From Microbacterium ginsengisoli (GTDB lineage: Bacteria; Actinomycetota; Actinomycetes; Actinomycetales; Microbacteriaceae): a stretch of 64,000 bases of DNA. Positions 24,140 through 33,040 of this stretch are shown piece after piece. The notes beneath the pieces were generated by a model. The model saw only the letters and a list, made by a program, of their open reading frames with translations, had not been told where the DNA came from and searched no databases. The stretch is taken from NCBI RefSeq assembly GCF_000956535.1, contig NZ_JYIY01000067.1, positions 1-64,000 of the forward strand, in the 5' to 3' direction. Numbering within the stretch: position 1 is the stretch's first letter; every line of letters starts with the position of its first letter. A program made the translations under genes and the position numbers.

Positions 24140-25404
24140 CAGCGCGTCCTCCGGGTGGTCGACGTGCCCGTGCTGTCGGCGGAGCGCCAGTCGCGAGGCA
24201 GCAGGTAGTCGAGCACGTCGTCGATGCTGACGGCGCCGAGGAGGCGCCGTGCCGGGTCGACGACGGGGAGGGAGACGAGGTTGTACGTCGCCAGCAGGCG
24301 AGCCACCTCGCCGGCGGTCGCCGTCACCGGCAGCGGGTCGACCGTGTCGTCGATGATCGCGCCCAGCCGCTCATGCGGCGGGTAGCGCAGCATCCGCTGG
24401 AAGTGCACAGTGCCGAGCAGGCGTCCGGTAGGGGTCTCGTACGGGGGAAGCGTGATGTAGACCGCGGCCGCGAGCGCGGGGTGCAGCTCGTGGCGGCGGA
24501 TGAGGGCGAGCGCCTCCGCGATGGTCGAGTCGGCCGAGAGCACGATCGGCTCCGACGTCATCAGACCGCCGGCCGTGTCGGGCCCGTACTGGAGCAGCGT
24601 GCGCACGTCCTCCGCCTCGTCGGGCTCCATGAGGTCGAGCAGCTCCTCGCGCTGGTCCTCGGGGAGCTGGGCGAGCACGTCGGCGGCGTCGTCGGGCTCC
24701 ATCGCATCGAGGATGTCGGCGGCGCGCTCGTCGCCCAGGGCCTCGAGGATGTGCACCTGCTCGTCTTCGGGCATCTCTTCCAGCGCGTCAGCCAGACGAT
24801 CGTCGGGAAGCTCCTCCGCCACCTCGAGGAGGCGGTCTTCGGGGAGGTCGAGGAGCGTATTGGCGAGGTCGGCGGGCTTGAGGTCGGAGAAGCTCGCGAC
24901 CAGATGCTCGGCGGTGTGCTCGTGGCCGGGCGTGCTGCTCTCGCGCACGTCGCTCCAGTCGGCGAACGCCGTCGGGCCCTTCGCGAACGGCGACGCGCTC
25001 GTCTTCGGGCGACGCAGGAACAGCTGGCCGATCTCCCACTCCCCGAGGCGTGTGCGCTCGATGGCGACGTCCTCGACGACCGCGGTACCCGATCCGTCGA
25101 CGAAGTGCATGGTCTTGCCCAGAAGCTCGGCCATGACACGCACCTCGCCCGCGCGGGGCTGGAAGCGTCGCACGTTGATCAGGCCGGTCGTGATCACCTG
25201 CCCGCTGGCGATCGACGTCACCCGTCCGATCGAGACGAACACATGTCGGCGCCCGGGGATCTCCACCACCAGACCGATGACGGCGGGGGAGTCGTCGGCA
25301 CGGTACATGACGACGACGTCGCGCACCTTGCCCAGCCGGTCGCCGGCGGGATCGAAGACGCTGCAGCCGGCCAGCCGAGCCACGAAGACGCGCTGAGTGC
25401 TCAC
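24139..25404 (-). CDS. PRC-barrel / MgtE-N / CBS-domain protein without a transporter channel
   Basis: A 421-residue cytosolic protein. Residues 1-140 form PRC-barrel-like segments (FDPAGDRLGKVRDVVVMY and a second similar half). Residues about 185-290 are the MgtE N-terminal superhelix (repeated DLPEDRLLEVAEELPDDRLAD-type segments, cited in part). Residues about 300-410 are a CBS pair (GGLMTSEPIVL; LVSLPVVDPARRLLGAVSIDDVL). The membrane channel domain of MgtE is absent, so it cannot itself transport Mg2+. GTG lies six bases after TACGCT, leaderless. It heads the operon with DUF1003 and mrp. Confidence 0.88.
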   Translation of the reverse strand: MSTQRVFVARLAGCSVFDPAGDRLGKVRDVVVMYRADDSPAVIGLVVEIPGRRHVFVSIGRVTSIASGQVITTGLINVRRFQPRAGEVRVMAELLGKTMHFVDGSGTAVVEDVAIERTRLGEWEIGQLFLRRPKTSASPFAKGPTAFADWSDVRESSTPGHEHTAEHLVASFSDLKPADLANTLLDLPEDRLLEVAEELPDDRLADALEEMPEDEQVHILEALGDERAADILDAMEPDDAADVLAQLPEDQREELLDLMEPDEAEDVRTLLQYGPDTAGGLMTSEPIVLSADSTIAEALALIRRHELHPALAAAVYITLPPYETPTGRLLGTVHFQRMLRYPPHERLGAIIDDTVDPLPVTATAGEVARLLATYNLVSLPVVDPARRLLGAVSIDDVLDYLLPRDWRSADSTGTSTTRRTR

Positions 25405-25410
25405 CCGACC

Positions 25411-25416
25411 AGCGTA
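25411..25416 (-). promoter_or_regulatory. -10 box of the CBS-DUF1003-mrp operon
   Basis: Minus-strand TACGCT followed by six bases and the GTG at 25404. Confidence 0.5.
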
Positions 25417-25475
25417 GTCGCGCGCGAGGTGACGCCCTCGGCGGAACACGGGAACCCGCGTGGGATGATGGGGCC

Positions 25476-26048
25476 ATGAGCATGATGTCGGGTCCGGCGC
25501 CGGAGGGCGAGGTCGTCGCCTCATTCCCCGCCTACGAAGGGGCGCAGAAGGCGGTCTCGGCGCTCATCGCCGCCGACATCCCCGCACGCGACATCATGAT
25601 CGTCGGACACGACGTGCGCTCGGTCGAGCGGGTCACCGGGCGGCTCGGCTGGGCCGCAGCCGCTCGCAGCGGTGCAGTGAACGGTCTGCTGCTGGGCATG
25701 CTGTTCTCGTTCATCTTCGTCTTCGGCACCGCCAACGTCCCGATCCAGACGTTCGTCGGGGTCATGATCGTCGGCATCGCGTTCGGCATGCTGCTGAGCC
25801 TCCTCATGTTCGCGGTGGTGCGCCGCCGCCGCGACTTCGCATCGGTCATGCAGATGGTCGCCGAGCGCTACGACGTGACCGTCGCCCCCACGAGCATCCA
25901 CCGCGCCCGCGAGGTCGTGGGCCACCGGGCGCCGCATCCGCACCCGCCCGTTGCGGAGCGTTCGCCGATCGACGACGAACCTCCACGGTACGGCGAGCGG
26001 ATCACGCCGCCCGCATCCCGTCCCGACGACGAGACGCCCGCGTCCTAG
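25476..26048 (+). CDS. GSP17M-type general stress membrane protein
   Basis: A 190-residue protein. The N-terminal domain (VVASFPAYEGAQKAVSALIAADIPARDIMIVGHDVRSVERVTGRL, cited in part) matches the general stress protein 17M-like domain. Two membrane helices follow (GLLLGMLFSFIFVFG; VGVMIVGIAFGMLLSLLMF), then a Pro/Asp-rich cytosolic tail. ATG six bases after a GATGAT box. Divergent from the CBS operon, with 71 nt between starts. Likely linked to stress physiology by family only. Confidence 0.8.
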   Translation: MSMMSGPAPEGEVVASFPAYEGAQKAVSALIAADIPARDIMIVGHDVRSVERVTGRLGWAAAARSGAVNGLLLGMLFSFIFVFGTANVPIQTFVGVMIVGIAFGMLLSLLMFAVVRRRRDFASVMQMVAERYDVTVAPTSIHRAREVVGHRAPHPHPPVAERSPIDDEPPRYGERITPPASRPDDETPAS

Positions 26049-26063
26049 CCGCTGCCGCGCCGG

Positions 26064-27473
26064 TCAGGATGCCGCGACCCGCGCCATCCACGCCTCGACG
26101 TCGTCGGCCGAACGCGGCACGTCGGCCGACAGGTTGACCGGCCCCGACTCGGTCATCAGCACGTCGTCCTCGATGCGCACCCCGATGCCGCGCAGCTCTT
26201 CGGGCACGGTCAGATCGTCGATCTGGAAGTAGAGGCCGGGCTCGATCGTGAACACCATGCCCGGCTCCAGGATGCCGTCGTAGTAGAGCTCCCGCCGGGC
26301 CTGCGCGCAGTCGTGCACGTCGATGCCGAGGTGATGGCTCGTGCCGTGCACCATGTAGCGGCGGTGCTGGCCGCCCGCGTCGGCGTGCAGCGCTTCCTCG
26401 GCGGTGACGGGCAGCAGTCCCCATTCGGCGACGCGCTCGGCGATGACCCGCATCGCCGCCTCATGGATGCTGCGGAACGTGACGCCCGGACGCGCCGCGG
26501 CGAACGCCGCATCCGCGGCCTCCCGCACCGTCTCGTACACGCGGCGCTGCACCGGGGAGAAGGTTCCGGACACCGGCAGAGTGCGGGTCACGTCGGCGGT
26601 GTAGAGACTGTCGACCTCGACGCCCGCGTCGACGAGGATGAGGTCGCCGGGCACGACGGCCCCGTCGTTGCGGGTCCAGTGGAGGTAGCAGGCGTGCGGG
26701 CCGGATGCGGCGATCGTGTCGTATCCGACGCCGTTGCCGTCGAGCCGGGACCGCTGGTGGAACGCCCCCTCGACCACGCGCTCGCCGCGGTCCGCGGCGA
26801 CGGCGCGGGGGAGCGCGCGGATGATGTCGTCGAAGCCGCGGGCGGTCGCCTCGACCGCCAGACGCAGCTGGCCGATCTCGTACTCGTCCTTGATCAGGCG
26901 GAGTTCGGAGACGACCCGCGTGAGGTCGTCGTCCTCATCGAGCACCAGGTCGTCGTCCGAGGCGACGAAGTCCTCGATCCCCGCCGTCGCGATCTCGAGG
27001 TCGGCGGCGACGGCGACGAGCGAGGGCCGCGGCCCCACCCAGAACTCGCCGATCTGGGCATTGCCGTAGAACTCGGGCGTCGTGCGATCCGCGCGCTCGC
27101 GGAAGTAGACCGTGGCCGTGTGCCCGCCGTCGACGGGGTCGAGCACGAGAACGGCGCCGGGCTCGGTGTCGGCACCCCACCCGGTCAGGTGGGAGAACGC
27201 AGAGTGCGCGCGGAACGGGTAGTCGGTGTCGTTGCTGCGCACCTGGAAGTCACCGGCGGGAAGCACCAGTCGGCGCCCGGGGAACGATGCCGAGACTGCG
27301 GCACGCCGCGCAGCCGCGTAGGGCGCCTGAGGTCGCGCCGGAGGCAGCGACTCGGGGCGCTCGGCCCAGCCGGAGCCGATGGAGGAGAGGAAACCCCGGG
27401 GGAAGGGCTGCTTGCGGTTGGTGGTCGCGGGAGCCGCGGCATCCGTCGTCGTCTGGTCGTCGCTCGAAGCCAT
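26064..27473 (-). CDS. Aminopeptidase P (Xaa-Pro aminopeptidase)
   Basis: A 469-residue M24-family metallopeptidase that removes the N-terminal residue before proline. It has an N-terminal creatinase-like domain (SFPGRRLVLPAGDFQVRSND) and a pita-bread catalytic domain. Ligand segments are VDAGVEVDSLYTADVTRT (two Asp), GTSHHLGID (His), TIEPGLYF (Glu) and GIGVRIEDD (Glu). The ATG at 27473 has TGGAGG a few bases upstream. Most likely it acts in peptide turnover. Convergent with the stress protein gene, 15 nt apart. Confidence 0.92.
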   Translation of the reverse strand: MASSDDQTTTDAAAPATTNRKQPFPRGFLSSIGSGWAERPESLPPARPQAPYAAARRAAVSASFPGRRLVLPAGDFQVRSNDTDYPFRAHSAFSHLTGWGADTEPGAVLVLDPVDGGHTATVYFRERADRTTPEFYGNAQIGEFWVGPRPSLVAVAADLEIATAGIEDFVASDDDLVLDEDDDLTRVVSELRLIKDEYEIGQLRLAVEATARGFDDIIRALPRAVAADRGERVVEGAFHQRSRLDGNGVGYDTIAASGPHACYLHWTRNDGAVVPGDLILVDAGVEVDSLYTADVTRTLPVSGTFSPVQRRVYETVREAADAAFAAARPGVTFRSIHEAAMRVIAERVAEWGLLPVTAEEALHADAGGQHRRYMVHGTSHHLGIDVHDCAQARRELYYDGILEPGMVFTIEPGLYFQIDDLTVPEELRGIGVRIEDDVLMTESGPVNLSADVPRSADDVEAWMARVAAS

Positions 27474-27504
27474 GCCTCCAGTCTCGCACCGCAGCACGGC
27501 ACTG

Positions 27505-28527
27505 TCAGCCGGAGGTGCGCTCGAGCTGCACGATCAGAGGCCGGTGGTCGCTGCCGGACCCGTCGAGCGCCGTCAGCACCACCGACCCGGTCGCCCGCCA
27601 CGCCGACGTCGCCATGACGTGGTCGATCGGTGCGCCGAGCAGCGCCGGCACCGACGTCGGCCAGGTGCCGACGGCGCCGTTGCCGGTGACGGATGCCGCG
27701 TCGTGGCATCGTCCGAGGGTGCCGCCGTCGCTGCCGAGTCGAGCCATGTGCTCGACGGTCGCGTTGAAGTCGCCCGCCATGATGACGTTCGCGCTCGCGC
27801 ACTGATCGGCCAGCCACTGCAGATCGTGGCGCCAGTCCGCCATCGCGCTCTGCCGCGGCGCGACAGCGTGGGCGGCGACGATGATCGGGCCGTCGCCCGA
27901 CACGGGCATCGCCACCGCACTCGGCACGGTGGACGTGTTGCTCGTGCCGTTCTGCGACGACGCGATCACGGAGTACTCGCCGAGCGAGGGACTGATGAGA
28001 AGCGTCGTGGAGTCGGCGGCCCAGCCGTCCACGCCGTACTCGGTGTGGAACGCCCACATCGGATGGCCGAGCTCGCGCATCTGCACGGCGACCTTCTCAC
28101 CCACCTCGATCGTCGTCTCGGGGAGCGTGACGATGTCGGCCGACATCGCGACGGCGGTGCGGGCGATGTCGTCGGGCGGGGTGGCCTCGCCGGCGGTGTT
28201 CCACGTCATGACGCGCACACTGTTCGCGTCCTTCTCGGGCAGGGTCGTCGAACCCATCCCGCGGGACGTGAGCGTCGCCCCACCGATCGCCGCGCCGGCC
28301 AGCAGCACGAGCGTCATCGCGAACGCGAAAGCCCGCACCCGACGCACGACCGCGAGCAGGAGGAACAGCACGGCGATGCCGGCCAGAGCGAGCACGACGG
28401 GCGCTCGGAACGAGATGATCTGCGCCACCGGGAACAGCCCGTCGATGCGGAAGAATCCCGGCCAGGTGAGGGCTGCGACCGCGATCGCGGTCACGAGAGT
28501 CACGAGGATCCCCGTCAGGCGCAGCAT
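27505..28527 (-). CDS. Membrane-anchored endonuclease/exonuclease/phosphatase-family protein
   Basis: A 340-residue protein with three N-terminal transmembrane helices (to about residue 95) and an extracytoplasmic EEP domain. Motifs: VRVMTWNTAGE (Asn), LPETTIEV (Glu), VAAHAVAPR, MAGDFNATVEH (Asp/Asn) and GSDHRPLIV (Asp-His). These match Mg-dependent phosphodiesterases of the DNase I fold. The substrate may be a nucleic acid, phospholipid or sugar phosphate, and is unknown. ATG six bases after a minus-strand TACGGT (28534-28539). Confidence 0.85.
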   Translation of the reverse strand: MLRLTGILVTLVTAIAVAALTWPGFFRIDGLFPVAQIISFRAPVVLALAGIAVLFLLLAVVRRVRAFAFAMTLVLLAGAAIGGATLTSRGMGSTTLPEKDANSVRVMTWNTAGEATPPDDIARTAVAMSADIVTLPETTIEVGEKVAVQMRELGHPMWAFHTEYGVDGWAADSTTLLISPSLGEYSVIASSQNGTSNTSTVPSAVAMPVSGDGPIIVAAHAVAPRQSAMADWRHDLQWLADQCASANVIMAGDFNATVEHMARLGSDGGTLGRCHDAASVTGNGAVGTWPTSVPALLGAPIDHVMATSAWRATGSVVLTALDGSGSDHRPLIVQLERTSG

Positions 28528-28591
28528 CCTTCCACCGTAGGTCGGCAGTCTGGGAGAAGCCGGGAGGGAGCCTCTGCGGTGTGTCAGCCGG

Positions 28592-28597
28592 TACGCT
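28592..28597 (+). promoter_or_regulatory. -10 box of the PHP-domain gene
   Basis: TACGCT followed by seven bases and the ATG at 28605. This placement supports 28605 over the upstream GTG at 28581. Confidence 0.5.
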
Positions 28598-28604
28598 CGC
28601 AGAC

Positions 28605-29474
28605 ATGGCGGCGCACGGCGGATTCGAGGGTCCGAGCGACCTCCACCTCCACTCGGTGCACTCCGACGGCACCCAGTCGCCGCAGGACGTCGTGCGCGCC
28701 GCGCACCGGCACGGCCTGCGCACGATCGCCCTCACCGACCACGACACGACCTCCGGGTGGGTCGAGGCTGCGGAGGCGACCACCGCCCTCGGTATGACGT
28801 TCCTCCCGGGCATGGAGCTCTCCGCCCGGCACGAGTGGCGCAGCATCCATCTGCTCGCCTACCTCATCGATCCCGACGACGCCGATCTGCGGGCCGAGAC
28901 CGAGCGCATCCGCCTCGACCGCCTCAGCCGGGCCGAGCGCATCGTCGCCGCCATCGGCCGCGACTACCCCCTGACGTGGGAGGACGTCGTCGCCCAGACC
29001 ACCGACGGGGCGACCGTCGGGCGTCCCCACATCGCCGACGCGCTCGTCGCCCGCGGCGTCGTCGCCGACCGCTCGCAGGCGTTCGAGGGCATTCTGCACC
29101 CGCGCGAGGGGTACTACCTGCCCCACGACGCGCCCGATCCGTTCACCGCTGTCGACCTCGTGGTGGGCGCGGGTGGGGTGCCGATCATCGCGCATCCCGT
29201 GCCCTCCGGTCGCGGGCGCATGATCCCGGTGCCCGCGATCGAGCAGCTGATCGCCCGCGGGCTCGCGGGATTCGAGATCGACCACCGCGAGAACACGGCC
29301 GCGGGCAAGGCCGTGCTGCGGGAGATCGCCGCCCGACACGACCTCATCGTGACGGGATCGAGCGACTACCACGGTGCGGGAAAGCCGAACGTGCCGGGCG
29401 AGAACACCACGAGTGACGAGATGGTCGCCCGCATCATCGAGCGCGGTACCGGCACGGTGCCCGTCTACGCCTGA
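28605..29474 (+). CDS. PHP-domain phosphoesterase
   Basis: A 289-residue PHP-superfamily metal-dependent phosphatase or phosphodiesterase. Metal-binding motifs: DLHLHSVHSDGTQSP at the N-terminus, ALTDHDTT, LPGMELSARHE, and later IIAHP and GSSDYHGAGK. Family members act on 3',5'-bisphosphonucleosides or trim short RNA 5' ends; I cannot choose between these. The ATG at 28605 is set by the leaderless promoter spacing. Convergent with the DEAD-box helicase gene. Confidence 0.88.
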   Translation: MAAHGGFEGPSDLHLHSVHSDGTQSPQDVVRAAHRHGLRTIALTDHDTTSGWVEAAEATTALGMTFLPGMELSARHEWRSIHLLAYLIDPDDADLRAETERIRLDRLSRAERIVAAIGRDYPLTWEDVVAQTTDGATVGRPHIADALVARGVVADRSQAFEGILHPREGYYLPHDAPDPFTAVDLVVGAGGVPIIAHPVPSGRGRMIPVPAIEQLIARGLAGFEIDHRENTAAGKAVLREIAARHDLIVTGSSDYHGAGKPNVPGENTTSDEMVARIIERGTGTVPVYA

Positions 29475-29502
29475 GCGCCGCCGGACGCCGCGTCAGCGGT
29501 CG

Positions 29503-30918
29503 TCAGGCCTGAGCGGCCGTCTCTCCGCCCGCCGCAGACGCCCCGCCGCCACCGCGGCGACGACGACGACGCCGACGCGCGGCTGCGCCGTCCGCTGCCG
29601 GCGCAGCCGCGGCATCCGTCGACGTAGCGTCGCCCGCCGCGGGGCGGTCGGTGCGACGACGCGTGCGCGTGCGCTCCTCGCGCGGCGCCGAGCTCGTCGC
29701 CTCGCGGGGCTCACGCGGCTCGCGGCGCGGCGCCGTGACGATGCGTCCCTTCGTGCCGGCCGGGATCGACAGGTCGGAGTAAAGGTGCGGGCTCGACGAA
29801 TAGGTCTCGACCGGGTCGGGCTGGCCGAACTCGAGGGCCCGGTTGATCAGGGCCCACTTGTGCAGGTCCTCCCAGTCGACGAAGGTGACCGCGATGCCGG
29901 TGCGACCGGCACGGCCGGTGCGTCCCGCGCGGTGCAGGTAGGTCTTCTCGTCGTCGGGGATCGTGTGGTTGATGACGTGGGTGACGTCATCGACGTCGAT
30001 GCCGCGGGCCGCGACATCCGTGGCGATGAGCACGTCCTTCTTGCCCGCCTTGAACGCCGCCATCGAGCGCTCACGCGCCTCCTGGCTCATGTCGCCGTGC
30101 ACCGCGCCGGCGTTGAAGCCACGGTCGCTGAGCTCGTCGACGAGTCGCTGCGCGGCGCGCTTCGTGCGGGTGAAGATGACGGTCTTGCCGCGACCCTCCG
30201 CCTGGAGGATGCGGGCGATCACCTCGTCCTTGTCGAGCGAGTGCGCGCGGTACACGAGGTGACGGATGTTCGCCTGCGTGAGACCCTCGTCGGGGTCGTT
30301 GGCTCGGATGTGGATCGGGTTCGACATGAACCGACGCGCCAGCGCGACGATCGGCCCGGGCATCGTCGCCGAGAAGAGCTGGGTGTGACGCACCGTGGGC
30401 ACCTTCTGGAAGATCTTCTCGATGTCGGGCAGGAAGCCGAGGTCGAGCATCTTGTCGGCCTCGTCGAGCACGACCTCGGTCGCGTTCGACAGGTCGAGCA
30501 GGCGCTGGCCGGCGAGATCGATGAGGCGGCCGGGCGTGCCGACGACGATCTGCGCGCCCGCCTGCAACTGCTCGATCTGCCCTTCGTATGCCTTGCCGCC
30601 GTAGATCGCCACGACGCTCGTGGCGCGGCCCTGGGTCAGCAGGTCCATGTCCTCATAGACCTGCACCGCGAGCTCACGGGTCGGCACGACGATGAGCGCC
30701 TTCACGCCGGGCTCGGGGTGGGCGCCGAGGCGCTGCACCACGGGGATGCCGAAGCCGAAGGTCTTGCCGGTGCCGGTCTTGGCCTGGCCGATGATGTCCT
30801 GGCCGGGGAGCGAGAGCGGGATCGTCTGCTCCTGGATGGGGAAGGCATCCACGATGCCCTTGTGCGCGAGTGCGTCGAGGATGTCCTGGTCGACGCCGAG
30901 ATCGGCGAACGTCGTCAC
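29503..30918 (-). CDS. DEAD-box ATP-dependent RNA helicase (RhlE-like)
   Basis: A 471-residue helicase that remodels RNA or ribonucleoprotein. Visible in order are the Q-motif region (FPIQEQTIPL), motif I AKTGTGKT, PTRELAVQ, TPGRL, motif II DEADKM, motif III SAT, the C-domain ARGIDVDDV, and motif VI HRAGRTGRAG. The last 90 or so residues are a basic/low-complexity tail (Arg/Ala/Glu-rich, ending in an Arg/Gly block), likely RNA-binding. GTG start. In mycobacteria an rhlE gene occupies the comparable position. Confidence 0.95.
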   Translation of the reverse strand: MTTFADLGVDQDILDALAHKGIVDAFPIQEQTIPLSLPGQDIIGQAKTGTGKTFGFGIPVVQRLGAHPEPGVKALIVVPTRELAVQVYEDMDLLTQGRATSVVAIYGGKAYEGQIEQLQAGAQIVVGTPGRLIDLAGQRLLDLSNATEVVLDEADKMLDLGFLPDIEKIFQKVPTVRHTQLFSATMPGPIVALARRFMSNPIHIRANDPDEGLTQANIRHLVYRAHSLDKDEVIARILQAEGRGKTVIFTRTKRAAQRLVDELSDRGFNAGAVHGDMSQEARERSMAAFKAGKKDVLIATDVAARGIDVDDVTHVINHTIPDDEKTYLHRAGRTGRAGRTGIAVTFVDWEDLHKWALINRALEFGQPDPVETYSSSPHLYSDLSIPAGTKGRIVTAPRREPREPREATSSAPREERTRTRRRTDRPAAGDATSTDAAAAPAADGAAARRRRRRRRGGGGASAAGGETAAQA

Positions 30919-31091
30919 GATATGAACCTGTCTGATGAGGGCGGCGTCTGCGCCGCGAGATCGTCCACGCCCTCATTCAGCCGCAGGCGCGGGGCCCCGA
31001 TCCCTGCCGGGGCACTCCGTCCAGGGTACCCGGTCACCGCCCGCGCACCCGCCGACGCGCGGCATCCGGAGCCGTACGCCGCCCGACATGA

Positions 31092-31127
31092 CCGTGCCCT
31101 CCGCCGCACGAGGCGGGGAGGGCACGG
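31092..31127 (-). terminator. Hairpin downstream of the SPW-protein gene
   Basis: CCGTGCCCTCC at 31092-31102 pairs with GGAGGGCACGG at 31117-31127, with an extra GCC/GGC pairing inside. It lies 24 nt past the stop of the minus-strand SPW gene. The rest of the 30919-31151 gap shows no gene. Confidence 0.55.
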
Positions 31128-31151
31128 CTCCGGGGGGAGGAGCGACGAGGC

Positions 31152-31526
31152 TCAGCGACCGACCGAGGGTCCGGGCGCGGGCTTCGAGAAGATCACCACG
31201 ACGATGACGGCGATGCCCACGACGACGTGCGGGAGCCACACGTTCGGCGGGTAGGACGAGAAGCCGAAGATGAACGGGGACAGGGCGAGGAACAGGCTCG
31301 CCACGACGTCGAACACGAGGTGGACCGGCATCGGGATGAGCTTGAACGGGCCCCACTCGTACCGGGTGAACAGGCTGTAGACGATGAGGCCTGCACCGAG
31401 GATGAGGGGGATGACGACCGCAGCGCCTCCGACCGACGAGAAGCCGAAAATCAGCGGTGCGAACAGCAGGGCGAGGCCGACGATGTAGTCGAGCGCTCCG
31501 TGGACTTTCGTGGGAATGAACCTCAT
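31152..31526 (-). CDS. SPW-repeat-type small membrane protein
   Basis: A 124-residue membrane protein with four helices arranged as two related halves. Each half contains a LxFxPxIFGFSS segment (LLFAPLIFGFSS and LALSPFIFGFSS), the hallmark of SPW-family proteins. It begins MRFIPTKVHGALDY, the usual family start. An ATG three codons upstream (31535) is an alternative, and neither has a strong Shine-Dalgarno. Function unknown. Confidence 0.75.
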   Translation of the reverse strand: MRFIPTKVHGALDYIVGLALLFAPLIFGFSSVGGAAVVIPLILGAGLIVYSLFTRYEWGPFKLIPMPVHLVFDVVASLFLALSPFIFGFSSYPPNVWLPHVVVGIAVIVVVIFSKPAPGPSVGR

Positions 31527-31586
31527 GTCACTCATTCGGCGCACCGCCCCGAACGGATGGGATCGCGTGTGGAACCGGCATCCGCC

Positions 31587-31592
31587 TACGCT
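31587..31592 (+). promoter_or_regulatory. -10 box of the ferritin-fold gene
   Basis: TACGCT followed by seven bases and the GTG at 31600. Confidence 0.45.
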
Positions 31593-31599
31593 GGTGTGC

Positions 31600-32313
31600 G
31601 TGTGGGACTGGTTCCGTCGTCGTCGACCCGTGGGGCGCGTGCTGCGTCTGCGCACCCGAGGCGAGGCGTCGAGGGCGACCCGCGTCGACTTCGCCGAGCT
31701 CGCCCCGCCCGTCGACACGTTCCTCGGCCAGGCGGCCTATCTGCAGCTCGGCTACTTCGAGACGCTGAGCGCCCTCATCGCGCCCACGCCGTCGCTCGCC
31801 CAGAAGGAGGCGCTCTCCCGCGCATCCGGGGCGGCCCTCACCAAGCACCAGCAGCTCGTGGCGGTCATCCGCGAGCGCGGCGACGACCCGCTGACGCTGA
31901 TGTTGCCCTTCCGCGAGCAGCTCGACGCGTTCCGTCGTCGCACCCAGGGGGAACGCTCGCTCGAGACCATGCTCACCGTGCACCTGACGGCGGGCATCCT
32001 CGACGACTTCTACCGCTCGCTCGCCGCGAGCTACGGCGAGACCGGGCGCCGCGTGGCGCGCATCCTCGAGGCCGACACCGACCGCAAGGCGATCGCCGAC
32101 ATCATCCACGACGCGATCTCCGCGGACGAGGAGTGGCGGTCGCTGCTCGCGATGTGGGGGCGGCGTCTCGTCGGCGACACCCTGCTCGTCGCCCGTGCGG
32201 CCCTCAGCCGTTCGCCGGAGACGGCCGAGGAGGACGCCACCGTGGAGCCGGTCTTCACCGCACTCATGGGCGCTCACGCGGCCCGGATGAGTGCGATGGG
32301 CCTCGAGTCCTGA
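31600..32313 (+). CDS. Ferritin-fold protein, MiaE-like
   Basis: A 237-residue helical protein resembling the actinobacterial MiaE_2 group (tRNA-ms2io6A-hydroxylase-like, ferritin fold). Helices carry spaced acidic/His residues: QLGYFETLS, TKHQQLVAVIRERG, HLTAGILDDFYRSLA and IHDAISADEEWR. Whether a di-iron centre is complete is uncertain. The GTG at 31600 (MWDWFRRRR) fits leaderless spacing; 31594 and 31510 are possible but less likely. Homologues lie near rhlE and DUF3107 genes in mycobacteria, and the same order appears here. Confidence 0.75.
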   Translation: MWDWFRRRRPVGRVLRLRTRGEASRATRVDFAELAPPVDTFLGQAAYLQLGYFETLSALIAPTPSLAQKEALSRASGAALTKHQQLVAVIRERGDDPLTLMLPFREQLDAFRRRTQGERSLETMLTVHLTAGILDDFYRSLAASYGETGRRVARILEADTDRKAIADIIHDAISADEEWRSLLAMWGRRLVGDTLLVARAALSRSPETAEEDATVEPVFTALMGAHAARMSAMGLES

Positions 32314-32355
32314 GAGATCGGATGCCCCGCCTCGCCGTGGCGGGGAAGCGGGACG

Positions 32356-32646
32356 TCAGCCGATCTTGAGGCGGGACTTCTCGCGCGCGTCGTGCGTGGC
32401 GCGCACGCGCGAGAGCACGACACCGACGGGCACGGTCACCACGACCGCGGCGAGGATCGACAGGACCCACAGCAGCGGGTTGTCGGTGGTCAACCCCGCC
32501 CAGGTGAGAGCCAGCCACACCGCACCGCCGGCGACCGCCCCGACGGCCGGAAGCAGCGCGACACCGCGCGAGTCGCGACCCGGGAGCGCATAGTGCAGCA
32601 CCAGCCCGATGCCGATGCCGAAGAGGAACGCGAGGACGATGTCCAT
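32356..32646 (-). CDS. Small membrane protein (hypothetical)
   Basis: A 96-residue protein with three hydrophobic helices (MDIVLAFLFGIGIGLVLHY; a middle Ala/Gly/Val helix; LLWVLSILAAVVVTVPVGVVLS) and a basic C-terminus ending KSRLKIG. ATG at 32646, five bases after the DUF3107 stop, so the two are probably co-transcribed. I do not recognise a family. Confidence 0.65.
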   Translation of the reverse strand: MDIVLAFLFGIGIGLVLHYALPGRDSRGVALLPAVGAVAGGAVWLALTWAGLTTDNPLLWVLSILAAVVVTVPVGVVLSRVRATHDAREKSRLKIG

Positions 32647-32651
32647 CGTGC

Positions 32652-32876
32652 TCAGGCCACGAAGCCCACGCGACGCGACTCCTCGGTGCCGAGCTCGATG
32701 TAGGCGAGTCCGGCCGTCGGCACGATGAGCGTGTTGCCCTTGGCGTCGACGAGCGAGATGTGGGTCGCGTTGTCGTCGAGCGCGGCGGCGATCTGGGCCT
32801 TGACCGAGTCGGCCGACTCGTTGGTCTCGAAGTTGAGCTCGCGCCCCGTGTTCGCGATGCCGATGCGGATCTCCAC
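32652..32876 (-). CDS. DUF3107 protein
   Basis: A 74-residue soluble protein (EIRIGIANTGRELNFE, then GNTLIVPTAGLAYIELG, ending RRVGFVA) matching the DUF3107 family, a small actinobacterial protein related to mycobacterial TB9.4. GTG start with AGGGAGGA upstream, and a minus-strand TACGCT about 80 nt further upstream (32957-32962). Function unknown. Confidence 0.85.
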   Translation of the reverse strand: MEIRIGIANTGRELNFETNESADSVKAQIAAALDDNATHISLVDAKGNTLIVPTAGLAYIELGTEESRRVGFVA

Positions 32877-33028
32877 GTCCCGGTCCTCCCTGTCGTCCCC
32901 GTCGATCGCGAGGGCGATCGGTGGCCGGGGCGCGCCCGCCGCGGGCGCATGATCGAGCGTAGCCTGCGCCTCGCGGCGGACCGGCCGCGCACGTCACGCT
33001 GTCGGCGAACGATGTCGGGCGGCGTCGG

Positions 33029-33034
33029 TAGCGT
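33029..33034 (+). promoter_or_regulatory. -10 box of the adnAB operon
   Basis: TAGCGT followed by six bases and the GTG of adnA at 33041, leaderless. Confidence 0.45.
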
Positions 33035-33040
33035 GGTCGG

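Noticed and set aside
31510..31599. Longer start for the MiaE-like protein
   Set aside because: The extension overlaps the 5' end of the divergent SPW gene and its own TACGCT promoter box, so it is unlikely to be translated.
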